44,153 bases of DNA. Source: Ancalomicrobiaceae bacterium (GTDB lineage Bacteria > Pseudomonadota > Alphaproteobacteria > Rhizobiales > Ancalomicrobiaceae). How positions within the stretch are numbered: position 1 is the first letter of the stretch; every line of letters begins with the position of its first letter. The notes under the pieces are model-generated. The model saw only the letters and a list, made by a program, of their open reading frames with translations. It was not told where the DNA came from and did no database searches. Location of the stretch: contig JARLIT010000130.1 of assembly GCA_031291575.1 (NCBI GenBank), forward strand, positions 1-44,153, written 5' to 3'. This document shows positions 16,965 through 29,229 of this stretch, one piece after another. A program made the position numbers and the translations under genes.

Positions 16965-19058
16965 ATGCGGCTCTCTATTCGGACAACGCTGATTTCGGTC
17001 ATTCTGGCCCTCAGCGGCCTGCTGGCAGTGGCATGCGCGACAACCTTGCTCGATGCCTACGCGCGTTACGACCGGGCAGTCCAGGTCGCCAGCCTGTCGA
17101 GCGCGAGCAAGAGCGCCTTCAGCGCCATGTCGAGCTTCCGCTACGAGCGCGGCGATTCGTCCATGGCGCTGGGCCTTGCTGATGACACGGCAGCCGAATA
17201 CACCCGCACGCTCGGCGAGCGCCGGGTGCAGATCGACCGGGACGCGAACGCCACTTTGGCCGCCTTGCGCGATGCCAGGGCGCCCGCGATCGCCGCCATC
17301 CTGCCGCAGCTGCAATCGCAGTACGAAAACTTCAAGTCGCTCAGGGCACAGATCGACGCCGAGCTGCACAAGCCGAAGCCGCAGCGTAATGCCGAATTGG
17401 CACCGCGCGTGCTTGCCGACGGCGCCAAGCTGCTGGACGCACTCGAAACGACGACGTCGACTATCGAGGCGGAGATCCGCCAGCTCGATCCGACCATGTC
17501 GGCCGCCATCCAAACCCGCGTCCTCGCCTGGTCGTCTCGAATCAGTGCCGGCAACGCCACGCTGCTACTCAACGTCGTCGTCGCACAGAACCGACCGATG
17601 ACGGCTGACGAAATTCGCACCCTGACGATCGCCGACGCGCAGGTGAACTTTGGCTGGAGCCAGATCCACGTCCTGACCGGAGCCGCCGATGCGACCGCCG
17701 GCGTGAAGCGTGCGGTGGCCAAGACCGACTCGCTCTATTTCGGGGGGCAGTTCAAGGCGAACCGCGACCAGCTCGTCGCCTCCATCGTCGCCGGTGGCAA
17801 GCCGACGATCAATTCCGACCAGTGGCGCACAACGCTTGCCGAACCGCTCGACTCGGTCGCGGCGGTCGCCAGTCAGGCCATCGACGACATGAACGCCATG
17901 GCGTCCGAGCGGGCTGCCGACGCCACATCCGTCCTGGCGACCTACAGCGGCCTCCTGGCGGTGTCGCTCGCCCTGGCGATCACCGGCTTCTGGATTCTCC
18001 TCGCCCGCGTGACGCGGCCTCTCAACGCCATGACGGCGGCGATGAAGCGCCTCGCCTCCAACGATACCGGCGTCGACATTCCCGGCGTCGGCCGCCACGA
18101 CGAGATCGGCGCCATGGCGTCGGCCGTCGTCGTGTTCAAGGAAAACGCCATCCGCGTCGCCAGACTGGCGCGAGAGGAAGCCGAGCGGGAGGTCGCCGCC
18201 AAGCAGGAGCGGACCAAACTCCTGCACGACCTCAGCGACAGTTTCGAGAATTCCGTCGGCGGCATCGTCCAGGACATCGTCGTTGCCTCCCGCCAGCTGC
18301 AGGCTTCGGCACAATCGCTGGCCGCCTCCGCCGAGCAGACGTCGAACCAGACGGTGGCTGTCGCCCATGCAGCCAATACGACATCGGCCAATGTCGGCAC
18401 CGTCGCCGCAGCCACCGAAGAACTGTCCGCCTCCATCGCCGAGATCGGTAGCCAGGTGGTCAACGCGACGAAGGTCACCGGCGAAGCCTCCAAGACGGCG
18501 GCCTCCACCCAGACCGGCATCCAGGAACTGACCTCGGCCGCCAACGAGATCGGCACCGTCGTCCAGCTCATCAACAATATCGCCGGCCAGACCAACCTTC
18601 TGGCACTGAATGCCACGATCGAAGCGGCACGCGCCGGAGAAGCCGGCAAAGGCTTCGCGGTCGTTGCCTCGGAGGTCAAGCTTCTCGCCGACCAGACGTC
18701 GAAAGCCACGTCGCAGATCGCCGAGCAGGTCGGCGCCATCCAGTCCTCGACCGCCGAATCGGTCGGCTCCATCAGCATGATCGCCGACATCATCCAGCGC
18801 TTGAGCGAGATCGCCGAAACGCTGGCAGCTGCGGTCGAAGAACAGGGGGCGGTGGCCCGCGATATCGCCTCGAGCGTCCATAGCGCCGCCGAAGGCACCG
18901 CCACCGTTTCCAGCAATATCGCCGGCATCACCGAAGCCGCGCGCAGTTCCGCGGCGGTTTCCGCGCAGGTGCTGAGTGCGGCCAGCAATCTATCGTCCCA
19001 GTCGGAACGGCTGCGCCTGGAAATGCAGCAGTTCCTCGGCAACGTCCGGGCCGGGTGA
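16965..19058 (+). CDS. transmembrane methyl-accepting chemotaxis protein
   Basis: Classical receptor of 697 aa. TM1 is at about residues 8-30, followed by a large periplasmic, mainly helical sensor (about 31-325). TM2 is at about 328-348 ([20 protein letters not shown]), then a HAMP domain ([37 protein letters not shown]). The cytoplasmic coiled coil ends in the standard tip [33 protein letters not shown] for CheA/CheW. The periplasmic part recalls helical-bundle nitrate/nitrite-type sensors, but the ligand is not identifiable. AAGGAG lies 8 bases before the start. A strong terminator follows, so it is monocistronic. Confidence 0.94.
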   Translation: MRLSIRTTLISVILALSGLLAVACATTLLDAYARYDRAVQVASLSSASKSAFSAMSSFRYERGDSSMALGLADDTAAEYTRTLGERRVQIDRDANATLAALRDARAPAIAAILPQLQSQYENFKSLRAQIDAELHKPKPQRNAELAPRVLADGAKLLDALETTTSTIEAEIRQLDPTMSAAIQTRVLAWSSRISAGNATLLLNVVVAQNRPMTADEIRTLTIADAQVNFGWSQIHVLTGAADATAGVKRAVAKTDSLYFGGQFKANRDQLVASIVAGGKPTINSDQWRTTLAEPLDSVAAVASQAIDDMNAMASERAADATSVLATYSGLLAVSLALAITGFWILLARVTRPLNAMTAAMKRLASNDTGVDIPGVGRHDEIGAMASAVVVFKENAIRVARLAREEAEREVAAKQERTKLLHDLSDSFENSVGGIVQDIVVASRQLQASAQSLAASAEQTSNQTVAVAHAANTTSANVGTVAAATEELSASIAEIGSQVVNATKVTGEASKTAASTQTGIQELTSAANEIGTVVQLINNIAGQTNLLALNATIEAARAGEAGKGFAVVASEVKLLADQTSKATSQIAEQVGAIQSSTAESVGSISMIADIIQRLSEIAETLAAAVEEQGAVARDIASSVHSAAEGTATVSSNIAGITEAARSSAAVSAQVLSAASNLSSQSERLRLEMQQFLGNVRAG

Positions 19059-19099
19059 GGCCCAACGCCGCGCTACTTTGGCAACGACACTCCTACTAT

Positions 19100-19133
19100 C
19101 GGCGGCACCGCGATGGTGTCGCCGTTTTTTTTT
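19100..19133 (+). terminator. intrinsic terminator after the chemoreceptor gene
   Basis: A 10-bp stem, CGGCGGCACC (19100-19109) with GGTGTCGCCG (19115-19124) including one G-T wobble, encloses a 5-nt loop and is followed by nine T residues. It is a textbook rho-independent terminator 41 bases after the stop codon. Confidence 0.93.
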
Positions 19134-19179
19134 GTTATGAGTGATGCGTTGATCGCTTCACCGACTGAGATATCGCCCC

Positions 19180-19932
19180 ATGGCAGCGACATGGCTGGAC
19201 TTTTGGAATGGCAGCCACCGCATCTACGTGAATGCCCGCCACGCTGAGGTGCATTACGCCAAGCTGGCGGCCGATTTCATCAGTCTGATCCCGGCGCCGT
19301 CGGCCGTCGTCGTCGATTGGGGCTGCGGCGATGCCTATAACGCCGAGGAGATCGTCGCCCATGCCGCGCGGCTGGTGCTGTGCGACGCCGCGCCGGCGAC
19401 GCTCCTGCGGCTGCGCGACCGGTTCGGCACGCGGCAGCGCCGCATCGACGTCGTCGCGCCCGAGGCGCTCAGGGCCCGCTACCAGGGCAACGTCGACCTC
19501 TTCGTCGTCAATTCGGTGCTGCAATATCTGTCGGACGCCGAACTCGACCAACTCATCGCCGACGCGAGGGCCGCGCTTGCCCCCGGCGGCACGCTCATCA
19601 TCGCCGATGTCATCCCACTCCGCGACGACGTCCTCGGCGACGTCCGCAACCTGCTCCGGATCGGCATGCGCAACGGCTTCTTCCTCGCCGCGCTCATCGG
19701 CCTCGTCGCCACCTTCTTCTCGCCCTACCGACGCCTGCGCACGACGGTCGGGCTGAAGCGCTACGACGAGGCGGCGTTCCTCGCGCGCCTCAGGGCGGCT
19801 GGGTTCGATGCCCGGCGGATGCGCCCGAACCTGGGCTTCGATCAGCGCCGGATGGCGTTCACGGCCACCCGGCCCAAGGGCGTCGCGCAATCGACCGCTG
19901 CGGCCGAGCCTGACAGGGCGGATCAAGCCTGA
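19180..19932 (+). CDS. class I SAM-dependent methyltransferase
   Basis: The 250-aa protein carries the SAM-binding loop VVDWGCGDAYNAEEI, the acidic strand-2 end (LVLCDAAP), and LFVVNSVLQYLSDAELDQLIADARAALAPGGTLIIADVIP, a typical motif II/III arrangement. A hydrophobic patch near residues 164-180 (FFLAALIGLVATFFSP) may touch the membrane or a lipid-linked substrate. The acceptor cannot be inferred; the next genes are a small membrane protein and, on the other strand, GtrA, hinting at an envelope role. Confidence 0.87.
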   Translation: MAATWLDFWNGSHRIYVNARHAEVHYAKLAADFISLIPAPSAVVVDWGCGDAYNAEEIVAHAARLVLCDAAPATLLRLRDRFGTRQRRIDVVAPEALRARYQGNVDLFVVNSVLQYLSDAELDQLIADARAALAPGGTLIIADVIPLRDDVLGDVRNLLRIGMRNGFFLAALIGLVATFFSPYRRLRTTVGLKRYDEAAFLARLRAAGFDARRMRPNLGFDQRRMAFTATRPKGVAQSTAAAEPDRADQA

Positions 19933-20043
19933 GACAGCGACGCCCGGCCGGATCCTCGCCCCCCTCGGCCTCGACACTCCCTCGATTTTCGTTCGAAAAC
20001 ACGCTAAAGCGGCCCGAGCCGCACCCAACGAGACGAGCGTGAC

Positions 20044-20418
20044 ATGTTCAGCCAGATTTTTGATTTTTCGGTGCGTCGCACGCCCCTGAATGCGCTGGGC
20101 TGGTACATCGTGTTCGTCGTTCTCGGCGTTCTCCTCGTCATTGCAGCCGCTGGTCTGATCATCGCCATGGCGATCGTCACGGGGGGCAATTTGAGCAGTG
20201 CGGTCGGCACAGGCATGTCCGGTCCGTTCAAGTCCGGGGTCAGCATCGGCGAATATCTCAACATCGCCTATACGTCCATTGTTGCCATTCTTCTGCTGAT
20301 GAAGAAGCAAAAATCGCCCCTGAACGTGGCGCTTTACGTTCTCTCGGTCGTCCTGTCAATTCTTCTCGGCGCCATACCGGCACTCATTCCGCTGGCGGTG
20401 ACGACGACACGCCCGTAG
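20044..20418 (+). CDS. small integral membrane protein, unknown function
   Basis: A 124-aa protein with three predicted membrane helices: about residues 17-46 (ALGWYIVFVVLGVLLVIAAA...), 74-86 and 92-118 (ALYVLSVVLSILLGAIPALI). The N-terminus is positively charged (SVRRTP), favouring a cytoplasmic end. It follows the methyltransferase by 111 bases. No family recognised. Confidence 0.7.
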   Translation: MFSQIFDFSVRRTPLNALGWYIVFVVLGVLLVIAAAGLIIAMAIVTGGNLSSAVGTGMSGPFKSGVSIGEYLNIAYTSIVAILLLMKKQKSPLNVALYVLSVVLSILLGAIPALIPLAVTTTRP

Positions 20419-20425
20419 AGCGTAT

Positions 20426-20443
20426 CGATTCCGATCGGAATCG
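20426..20443. repeat. 18-bp perfect palindrome between convergent genes
   Basis: CGATTCCGATCGGAATCG is fully self-complementary. It sits 8 bases after the stop of the small membrane protein gene, in the 57-base gap before the gtrA stop. It is either a dispersed palindromic repeat of the kind found after genes in Hyphomicrobiales or a protein-binding site; only one copy occurs in this window. Confidence 0.55.
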
Positions 20444-20475
20444 CCATCGATGGGCGCGCGTGCCGACCCGGCTGT

Positions 20476-20865
20476 CTACCGCCGCTCGGTGAACGTCCAG
20501 AACCGGTTGCCGGCAAACGTCCAGAACAGCACGATGACGGTCGTGATCACCTGCGCCAGCATGTAGTGGATGCCGAAGTGCTCGGCGAACAGCCACATCA
20601 GCGCGCCGGTCAGGCCGAAGGCGATGACCGTGATCAGGATAAAGCGCGGCACGGCCTCGTCATGGCCGCGGTCGCTGCGAAAGGTGAAGCGGCGATTGAG
20701 GCTATAGGAGACGATGCCGCCGACGACGAAGCCGGCGAGCGCCCCAGCGACCGCTCCGGTGAGCCCCGATTGCACCAGCGCGAACAACACGCCGTAATGC
20801 GCGGCTGCAGCGGCAAAGCCGACGCCGACATAGCGGACGAACTGCGGGGCAAGGGATTTCAGCAT
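20476..20865 (-). CDS. GtrA family membrane protein
   Basis: The 129-aa protein has four predicted transmembrane helices and the GtrA layout: FVRYVGVGFAAAAAHYGVLFAL, the NRRFTFRS motif after helix two, and a terminal NRFWTF. GtrA proteins help move undecaprenyl-linked sugars across the inner membrane for surface glycan modification. No glycosyltransferase or GtrB partner is adjacent, so its substrate is unknown. It is divergent from carB. Confidence 0.93.
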   Translation of the reverse strand: MLKSLAPQFVRYVGVGFAAAAAHYGVLFALVQSGLTGAVAGALAGFVVGGIVSYSLNRRFTFRSDRGHDEAVPRFILITVIAFGLTGALMWLFAEHFGIHYMLAQVITTVIVLFWTFAGNRFWTFTERR

Positions 20866-21041
20866 CGGCAGGGCTTACCTGAAGTATGGGCCCTGACATG
20901 GGCCCTGAGACAGGGGCGCGAAGGCGTCGGTGCGGGCGGTATAGCCGGTCGCACGCCGAGTTGGAACGGAAACATCGCTCCGGGGCCGACGCAGCGAGAC
21001 CGGACCCTGTCGCCGCATGCAGGCGCAATGGCGATCGGGGG

Positions 21042-21070
21042 TTCACGGGCCTCCGCTTTTCCCCTATAAG
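21042..21070 (+). promoter_or_regulatory. candidate carB promoter
   Basis: TTCACG (21042-21047), a 17-base spacer and TATAAG (21065-21070) give a plausible sigma-70 promoter about 100 bases before the carB start. It would let carB be transcribed independently of carA. Confidence 0.4.
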
Positions 21071-21173
21071 CCGGCACCAATTCACGACAAGACGGACAGG
21101 TCCGTCGCGTCGGCCGGCTCCGCACCTCTCGGACGGGTGGCGCCGGCCCGCGGCGGACGAAATGCGAGCCGAT

Positions 21174-24503
<3,330 letters not shown>

Positions 24504-24554
24504 GGGTGAAGCGCGGGGGGCTTTGGCCATCCGCGCTGACGAAGGATCCGGCCG

Positions 24555-25055
24555 ATGGACATCGCTTTGCGCCGCGCCGCCGACGCCGACTTCACTGAAA
24601 TCGATACGCTGACCGACCTCGCCTTCCGCCCCGAGGACGTCGTCACCTTTTTGCACGCGCTGCGCGCCGAAGGCTGCGTCATGGGCGAATGGGTGACGGA
24701 AGCGGCGGGCGAGATCCTCGCCCATATCGCCTTCTCCCGCGCCTATGTCGAGACGCCCGACGGTGCGCGGCTCGCAGCGGCCTTCCTGTCGCCGCTCTCG
24801 GTCCGGCCCGGCCACCAGCGCATGGGGCTCGGCCAGCAGCTGATGGCGCGGGCGCTCGCCGAACTCAGGGCGGAGGGCGAGACATTGTTCCTCGTCGTCG
24901 GCCATCCGACCTACTACCCAAGGGCAGGCTTCGCCGCCGTCGACTCTGCGCAACTGGACAATCCCTGGCCCGGCAATCCCGCGTTCATGTCGCTCGGCCC
25001 CCTGCCCGACCACGGCACGCTCGTTCTGCCAAAGGCGATTGCCGAGGTGCATTGA
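24555..25055 (+). CDS. GNAT family N-acetyltransferase (YhbS-like)
   Basis: The 166-aa protein starts with the GNAT strand ALRRAADADFTEIDTLT and has the acetyl-CoA pyrophosphate loop in SVRPGHQRMGLGQQLMARAL, followed by LFLVVGHPTYYPRAGFAAV, typical of the YhbS subgroup. The acceptor substrate is not predictable. It lies 51 bases after carB, possibly read from the carB transcript, and ends before the greA promoter. Confidence 0.9.
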   Translation: MDIALRRAADADFTEIDTLTDLAFRPEDVVTFLHALRAEGCVMGEWVTEAAGEILAHIAFSRAYVETPDGARLAAAFLSPLSVRPGHQRMGLGQQLMARALAELRAEGETLFLVVGHPTYYPRAGFAAVDSAQLDNPWPGNPAFMSLGPLPDHGTLVLPKAIAEVH

Positions 25056-25167
25056 GGCCTTCCGCAGACGTCTTGCGTAGCGCCGCTGATGGAATAGACT
25101 GGCGCGGCAAAGCCCGGACCTTTCGTTGAAAACGCGCGCAAGCCCGTGGAACAGCGAATGCGCGCGC

Positions 25168-25196
25168 TTGAACGCCTCAAGCCGTGCGATTATAAT
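25168..25196 (+). promoter_or_regulatory. greA: strong sigma-70 promoter of greA
   Basis: TTGAAC (25168-25173), exactly 17 bases and TATAAT (25191-25196) form the best consensus promoter in the window. Transcription would begin near 25203, giving a leader of about 86 nt before the greA ATG. Confidence 0.75.
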
Positions 25197-25218
25197 CATT
25201 GCCCAGGTTTTTCGAAGG

Positions 25219-25251
25219 GCGAGCCTCGCGAGGGGCTCGCGCTTTGTTTTT
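25219..25251 (+). terminator. terminator-like hairpin inside the greA leader
   Basis: GCGAGCC (25219-25225) pairs with GGCTCGC (25234-25240) around an 8-nt loop and is followed by GCTTTGTTTTT. It begins about 16 bases after the predicted greA start of transcription, so many transcripts would end as RNAs of roughly 45-50 nt unless the hairpin is bypassed. A similar arrangement in E. coli greA makes the GraL RNAs. It could also terminate read-through from the upstream GNAT gene. Confidence 0.65.
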
Positions 25252-25288
25252 ATGTGCTGCAGGCCATAACCACGAGAGCCCATAGCCA

Positions 25289-25762
25289 ATGGAAAAGATC
25301 CCGATGACATCGGCCGGTCACGCCGCACTCGTGGCCGAGCTCAAACTGCGTCAGCAGGAGGAGCGTCCGCGCATCATCGCGCAGATAGCCGAGGCACGAG
25401 CGCATGGCGATCTCTCGGAGAATGCCGAATACCACGCGGCCAAAGAGCAGCAGAGCCTGAACGAGGGTCGCATCGCCGAGCTGGAGGACAAGCTCTCGCG
25501 CGCCGAAATCATCGACATCACCAAACTGAATGGCACGAAGATCAAATTCGGCGCCACGGTGACGCTCGTCGATGAGGATACCGCGGAAAAGAAGACCTAT
25601 CAGATCGTCGGCGACATGGAGGCCGACGTGAAATCTGGCCGCATCTCGATTTCCTCGCCGATCGCTCGGGCGCTCATCGGCAAGGATATCGGCGACACGG
25701 TCGAGGTGATGGCCCCGGGCGGCGCCCGTTCCTATGAGGTCGTCGCAGTCAGGTTCTCCTGA
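25289..25762 (+). CDS. greA: transcription elongation factor GreA
   Basis: GreA (157 aa) enters the RNA polymerase secondary channel and stimulates cleavage of backtracked transcripts. The N-terminal coiled coil runs to about residue 75 and carries the tip acidic residues in [17 protein letters not shown]. The C-terminal domain has [11 protein letters not shown] and [22 protein letters not shown]. Length is standard. A consensus promoter and a terminator-like leader hairpin lie immediately upstream, suggesting attenuation. An LpcC-like glycosyltransferase follows by 31 bases, an order seen in rhizobia. Confidence 0.98.
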   Translation: MEKIPMTSAGHAALVAELKLRQQEERPRIIAQIAEARAHGDLSENAEYHAAKEQQSLNEGRIAELEDKLSRAEIIDITKLNGTKIKFGATVTLVDEDTAEKKTYQIVGDMEADVKSGRISISSPIARALIGKDIGDTVEVMAPGGARSYEVVAVRFS

Positions 25763-25793
25763 TCAGCGCGGCAAACCGATCGGACTTTGCACG

Positions 25794-26903
25794 ATGGGGC
25801 CCGCCGGTTCCCCGCTTTCCCCTGACGACATCGAGGTGGTGGCGCCCAACTTCAAGCGCCGCCTGTCGGGCGTCACCGCGACCATCCAGCGCCTTGTGCC
25901 GCTGCAGGCGAGAAGCCTCGGTATCGTCGCGCTCGGCCCCAACCTTGGCGCCCGCGTGCCGCGGATCGGCTGCGTGACGCTGTTGAAACTGTGGCGACGA
26001 CCGAAGAAGCGGCCGTTCCGCATCTGGCACGCGCGCCGCAACATCGAGATGCTGACCGGGCTGGTGTTGCGCGACCTGCTGCGCCTGCCGCTGCGCATCG
26101 TCTTCACCTCCGCCTCGCAGCGCCACCATACCGCCTACACCCGCGCCCTCATCGCACGCGTCGATGCGGTCATCTCGACGTCGCGGGCGACCGCCACCTA
26201 TCTGAAACGTCCCTCGACCGTCGTCATGCACGGCATCGACACCGAGCTGTTCCACCCCGCGGCCGACCCGGCCGAGGCGTGGAAAGCGGCGGGCCTGCCT
26301 GGTTCGCTCGGCATCGGTTGTTTCGGTCGCATCCGCCACCAGAAGGGCACCGACGTCTTCGTCGACGCGATGATCCGCCTGTTGCCGCGCTTTCCGGAGG
26401 CGACCGCCGTCGTCCTCGGCCGCACCACGCCGCCGCACCAGGGGTTCGAGGCCGATCTGCACCGCCGCATCGCCGATGCCGGCCTTGCCGACCGCATCCT
26501 GTTTCCCGGCGAGGTCGATGTCGACGCGATCGCCGACTGGTACCGCCGCCTGTCGCTGTTCGTCGCGCCGCAACGCTGGGAAGGCTTCGGCCTGACCCCG
26601 CTCGAGGCGATGTCGTCCGGCGTCCCGGTGGTGGCGACAACCGTCGGCGCCTTCCCCGAACTGGTCGTCCCCGGCGTCACCGGCGACCTCGTGCCGCCCG
26701 GCGACGTCGAGGCCATGGTTACCGCCGTCGAAGCGATCCTCTCAGACCCAGCGCGCCGTCGGACGATGGCCCTTGCCGCGCGCGACCATATCGGCCAGCG
26801 CTTCACGTTGGAGCGCGAGGCCGCAGCCGTCATCGCCGTCTACGAAGGCCTCTGGCGGTCCGCCGAGCGTGCGACCGTCGAGGCCCCCAGGGATCCTAGT
26901 TGA
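25794..26903 (+). CDS. lpcC: GT4 family glycosyltransferase, LpcC-like LPS core mannosyltransferase
   Basis: A 369-aa GT-B enzyme. The acceptor half covers about residues 1-165; the donor half has CFGRIRHQKGTDVFVDA, a C-terminal EGFGLTPLEAMSSGVPVVAT carrying the E-x7-E motif of retaining GT4 enzymes, and GVTGDLVPPGDVEAM. In rhizobia the gene after greA is lpcC, which adds mannose to the Kdo of the LPS inner core; length and context fit, but specificity is inferred. The ATG at 25794 lacks a good ribosome-binding site, and the spacing from greA suggests co-transcription. Confidence 0.85.
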   Translation: MGPAGSPLSPDDIEVVAPNFKRRLSGVTATIQRLVPLQARSLGIVALGPNLGARVPRIGCVTLLKLWRRPKKRPFRIWHARRNIEMLTGLVLRDLLRLPLRIVFTSASQRHHTAYTRALIARVDAVISTSRATATYLKRPSTVVMHGIDTELFHPAADPAEAWKAAGLPGSLGIGCFGRIRHQKGTDVFVDAMIRLLPRFPEATAVVLGRTTPPHQGFEADLHRRIADAGLADRILFPGEVDVDAIADWYRRLSLFVAPQRWEGFGLTPLEAMSSGVPVVATTVGAFPELVVPGVTGDLVPPGDVEAMVTAVEAILSDPARRRTMALAARDHIGQRFTLEREAAAVIAVYEGLWRSAERATVEAPRDPS

Positions 26904-27162
26904 TCCAGATCCGGAGGTTGTTGGCAGTCTGCGAGCCTCATGCCGAAACGGACGACCGCCTTCGGTGGCGGGAGGGTTCGAACAGCGCACATCAGCAGCG
27001 ACGCGCACGTCCTCCGAGCGGGACGAGGGCCGTATCGCGGCAATGCCCGACGATCAACCGAGCGCGGCGGCTCCGACCGCCGGTCCAGCCTGGAGATGAC
27101 CATCCTTGCAAGCGATGCCGCCCACACCGCCCTCGTATGCCGGCTCTCCGCCGGCGATGGGG

Positions 27163-28218
27163 ATGAGCGCGCGTCCGCTGACCATCTGGGTGCTGACAGA
27201 CGGCAAGGCCGGCGACGAGATCCCCTGCCTCGGCGTTGCCGAAGAACTGATCGGCGTGCGCGACGCGCCTTGGGACGACGGCATCGCCGCTCCACCGATG
27301 GACCCGGTGCTGCGCTATGCCGTGCCGCTGGCCACCCGCAGCTATGCCGCCGGCCGCATTGAGATCCGCCGCGTCGCACCGCGCCCGCCCTGGGTGTGGT
27401 TCATGCCGAGCGGGCCGATCGATCCGCGCGATTCGCCCGTTCACGCCGATAGCCCGATCCTGCCGCCGTACCCCGACGTGCTGATCGCCTCCGGCCGTCG
27501 CTCGGTCGCCTATGTCCGCGCAGTCAAGCATCTGTCCGGCGGCCGGACGTTCACCGCCATCCTGAAGGATCCGCGCATCGCCGATCACGGCGCCGACTTC
27601 GTTTGGGTGCCCGAGCACGACCGCTCGCGCGTGCCCGCCTTCATGCGCACCCTGATCACCCCGCACCGCTTCTCCGCCGCGCGCATCGCTTCGGCCAAGG
27701 CGATCCTGCCGGAGGCGATTCTGGCGCTGCCCTCCCCGCGCGTCACGCTGCTCCTCGGCGGACGCACCCGCCGCGGGCCGTTCAGCGCCGCCGACCGCGA
27801 TCGCCTGTGCGCCGGGCTGAAGGATCTCTGCCGCGACGCCGGATCGTTCCTCGTCACCGTCTCGCGACGCACCCCGCCCGATCTTCTGGCGGCAGTGCGA
27901 ACCGCAATCGCTTCCCGCCCATCGACCATCTGGGACAACTCCGGACCGAACCCCTACCTCTCCTTTCTCGCCGTCGCCGACGCCATCCTGGCCACCGGCG
28001 ACAGCCATACGATGATCAGCGAAGCGGCCTCGACGGGAGCGCCGCTGATGATCTTTCAACCCACTTGCATCAAGCCGAAATTGACCTATTTCGGCCTGCG
28101 CATGGTCGAAGAGGGCTGGGCGGCACCGTTCGACGGCTCGCTCAAACGCGACGGGCCGGCGCCGCATGATTCGACCGCCGTCGTCGCCGCCGAGATCCGC
28201 CGCCGGCTAGTGGGTTGA
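27163..28218 (+). CDS. ELM1/GtrOC1 family protein
   Basis: The protein (about 351 aa) belongs to the mitochondrial-fission ELM1 family (PF06258), also found across alphaproteobacteria. Recognisable stretches are TIWVLTDGKAGDEIPCLGVAE at the start, PDVLIASGRRSVAYVRAVK, ILKDPRIADHGADFVWVPEHD, VTLLLGGRTRRGPF, WDNSGPNPYLSFLAVADAILATGDSHTMISEA and the C-terminal TCIKPKLTYFG. The fold is GT-B-like, so a glycosyltransferase-type role in the envelope is likely, but the bacterial function is not established. Several in-frame starts exist (27106 TTG, 27115, 27157 and 27163 ATG); 27163 best fits the family's N-terminus. It lies between the LpcC-like gene and trxB. Confidence 0.88.
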   Translation: MSARPLTIWVLTDGKAGDEIPCLGVAEELIGVRDAPWDDGIAAPPMDPVLRYAVPLATRSYAAGRIEIRRVAPRPPWVWFMPSGPIDPRDSPVHADSPILPPYPDVLIASGRRSVAYVRAVKHLSGGRTFTAILKDPRIADHGADFVWVPEHDRSRVPAFMRTLITPHRFSAARIASAKAILPEAILALPSPRVTLLLGGRTRRGPFSAADRDRLCAGLKDLCRDAGSFLVTVSRRTPPDLLAAVRTAIASRPSTIWDNSGPNPYLSFLAVADAILATGDSHTMISEAASTGAPLMIFQPTCIKPKLTYFGLRMVEEGWAAPFDGSLKRDGPAPHDSTAVVAAEIRRRLVG

Positions 28219-28296
28219 AGGGCCCGGCCAGGCATCCGAAACTGCCGATACTGCTGATTCCAGGAAGCCGCCCGCCGCGGGCGCGAAGGACACTCC

Positions 28297-29229
28297 ATGA
28301 TCCCCTCGAAAGTTCTCATCATCGGCTCGGGACCGGCCGGCTACACCGCCGCCATCTATGCCGCGCGCGCGCTTCTGGAACCGGTGCTGATCGCCGGCAT
28401 CCAGCAGGGCGGCCAATTAACCGTGACGACCGACGTTGAGAACTATCCGGGATTCGCCGATCCCATCCAGGGCCCCTGGCTGGTCGAGCAGATGCGGCTG
28501 CAGGCCGAGCATGTCGGCGCCCGGCTCGTCTCCGACCATATCGTCGAGGCGGACCTGAAGGGCCCTCCCTTCCGCCTGAAGGGTGATTCGGGCGAGATCT
28601 ACGAGGGGGCTTCGCTGATCATCGCCACCGGCGCCCAGGCGCGCTGGCTGGAGTTGCCGTCGGAGACCGCATTCCGCGGCGCCGGCGTCTCGGCCTGCGC
28701 CACCTGCGACGGGTTCTTCTACCGCGGCAAGAACGTGCTGGTCATCGGCGGCGGCAACACCGCGGTCGAGGAGGCGCTGTATCTGACGCACCACGCCGCG
28801 AAGGTCACCGTCGTGCATCGGCGCGGCGAGTTCCGGGCCGAGAAGATCCTGCAGGAGCGGCTGTTCGCCCATCCGAAGATCGAGGTCGTCTGGAACACCG
28901 CGCTCGACGAAGTCATCGGCGGCGGCATGCCGGCAGGCGTCACCGGCGCGCGACTGAAGAACATCGTCACCGGCGAGGTCTCCACCGTCGACGTCGACGG
29001 CATCTTCATCGCCATCGGGCACAAGCCGGCGGTCGAACTGTTCGATGGCCAGCTGCGACTGAAACCGTCGGGCTACATCTGGACGGCTCCCGATTCGACG
29101 GCGACCAGCGTTCCCGGCGTGTTTGCCGCCGGTGATGTCGCCGACGACGTGTTCCGCCAGGCCGTCACCGCCGCCGGCATGGGCTGCATGGCGGCGCTTG
29201 AGGCCGAGCGCTATCTCGCGCATGGCTGA
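28297..29229 (+). CDS. trxB: thioredoxin-disulfide reductase
   Basis: TrxB (310 aa) transfers electrons from NADPH through FAD to thioredoxin. The FAD dinucleotide fold is at the start (VLIIGSGPAGYTAAIYAARA), the redox pair is Cys134/Cys137 in SACATCDGFFYRGK, the NADPH loop is VIGGGNTAVEEALYL with HRRGEFRAEK, and the C-terminal FAD motif is VFAAGDVADDVFRQAVTAAGMGCMAA. Length is standard. A LysR gene of LsrB/VtlR type follows on the same strand after a long gap, an arrangement conserved in rhizobia. Confidence 0.98.
   Translation: MIPSKVLIIGSGPAGYTAAIYAARALLEPVLIAGIQQGGQLTVTTDVENYPGFADPIQGPWLVEQMRLQAEHVGARLVSDHIVEADLKGPPFRLKGDSGEIYEGASLIIATGAQARWLELPSETAFRGAGVSACATCDGFFYRGKNVLVIGGGNTAVEEALYLTHHAAKVTVVHRRGEFRAEKILQERLFAHPKIEVVWNTALDEVIGGGMPAGVTGARLKNIVTGEVSTVDVDGIFIAIGHKPAVELFDGQLRLKPSGYIWTAPDSTATSVPGVFAAGDVADDVFRQAVTAAGMGCMAALEAERYLAHG

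Noticed and set aside
26904-27162. Possible tRNA or small RNA in the lpcC-ELM1 spacer (a GGTTCGAA stretch)
   Set aside because: The T-loop-like GGTTCGAA is present, but no acceptor stem, D-arm or anticodon arm can be formed around it.
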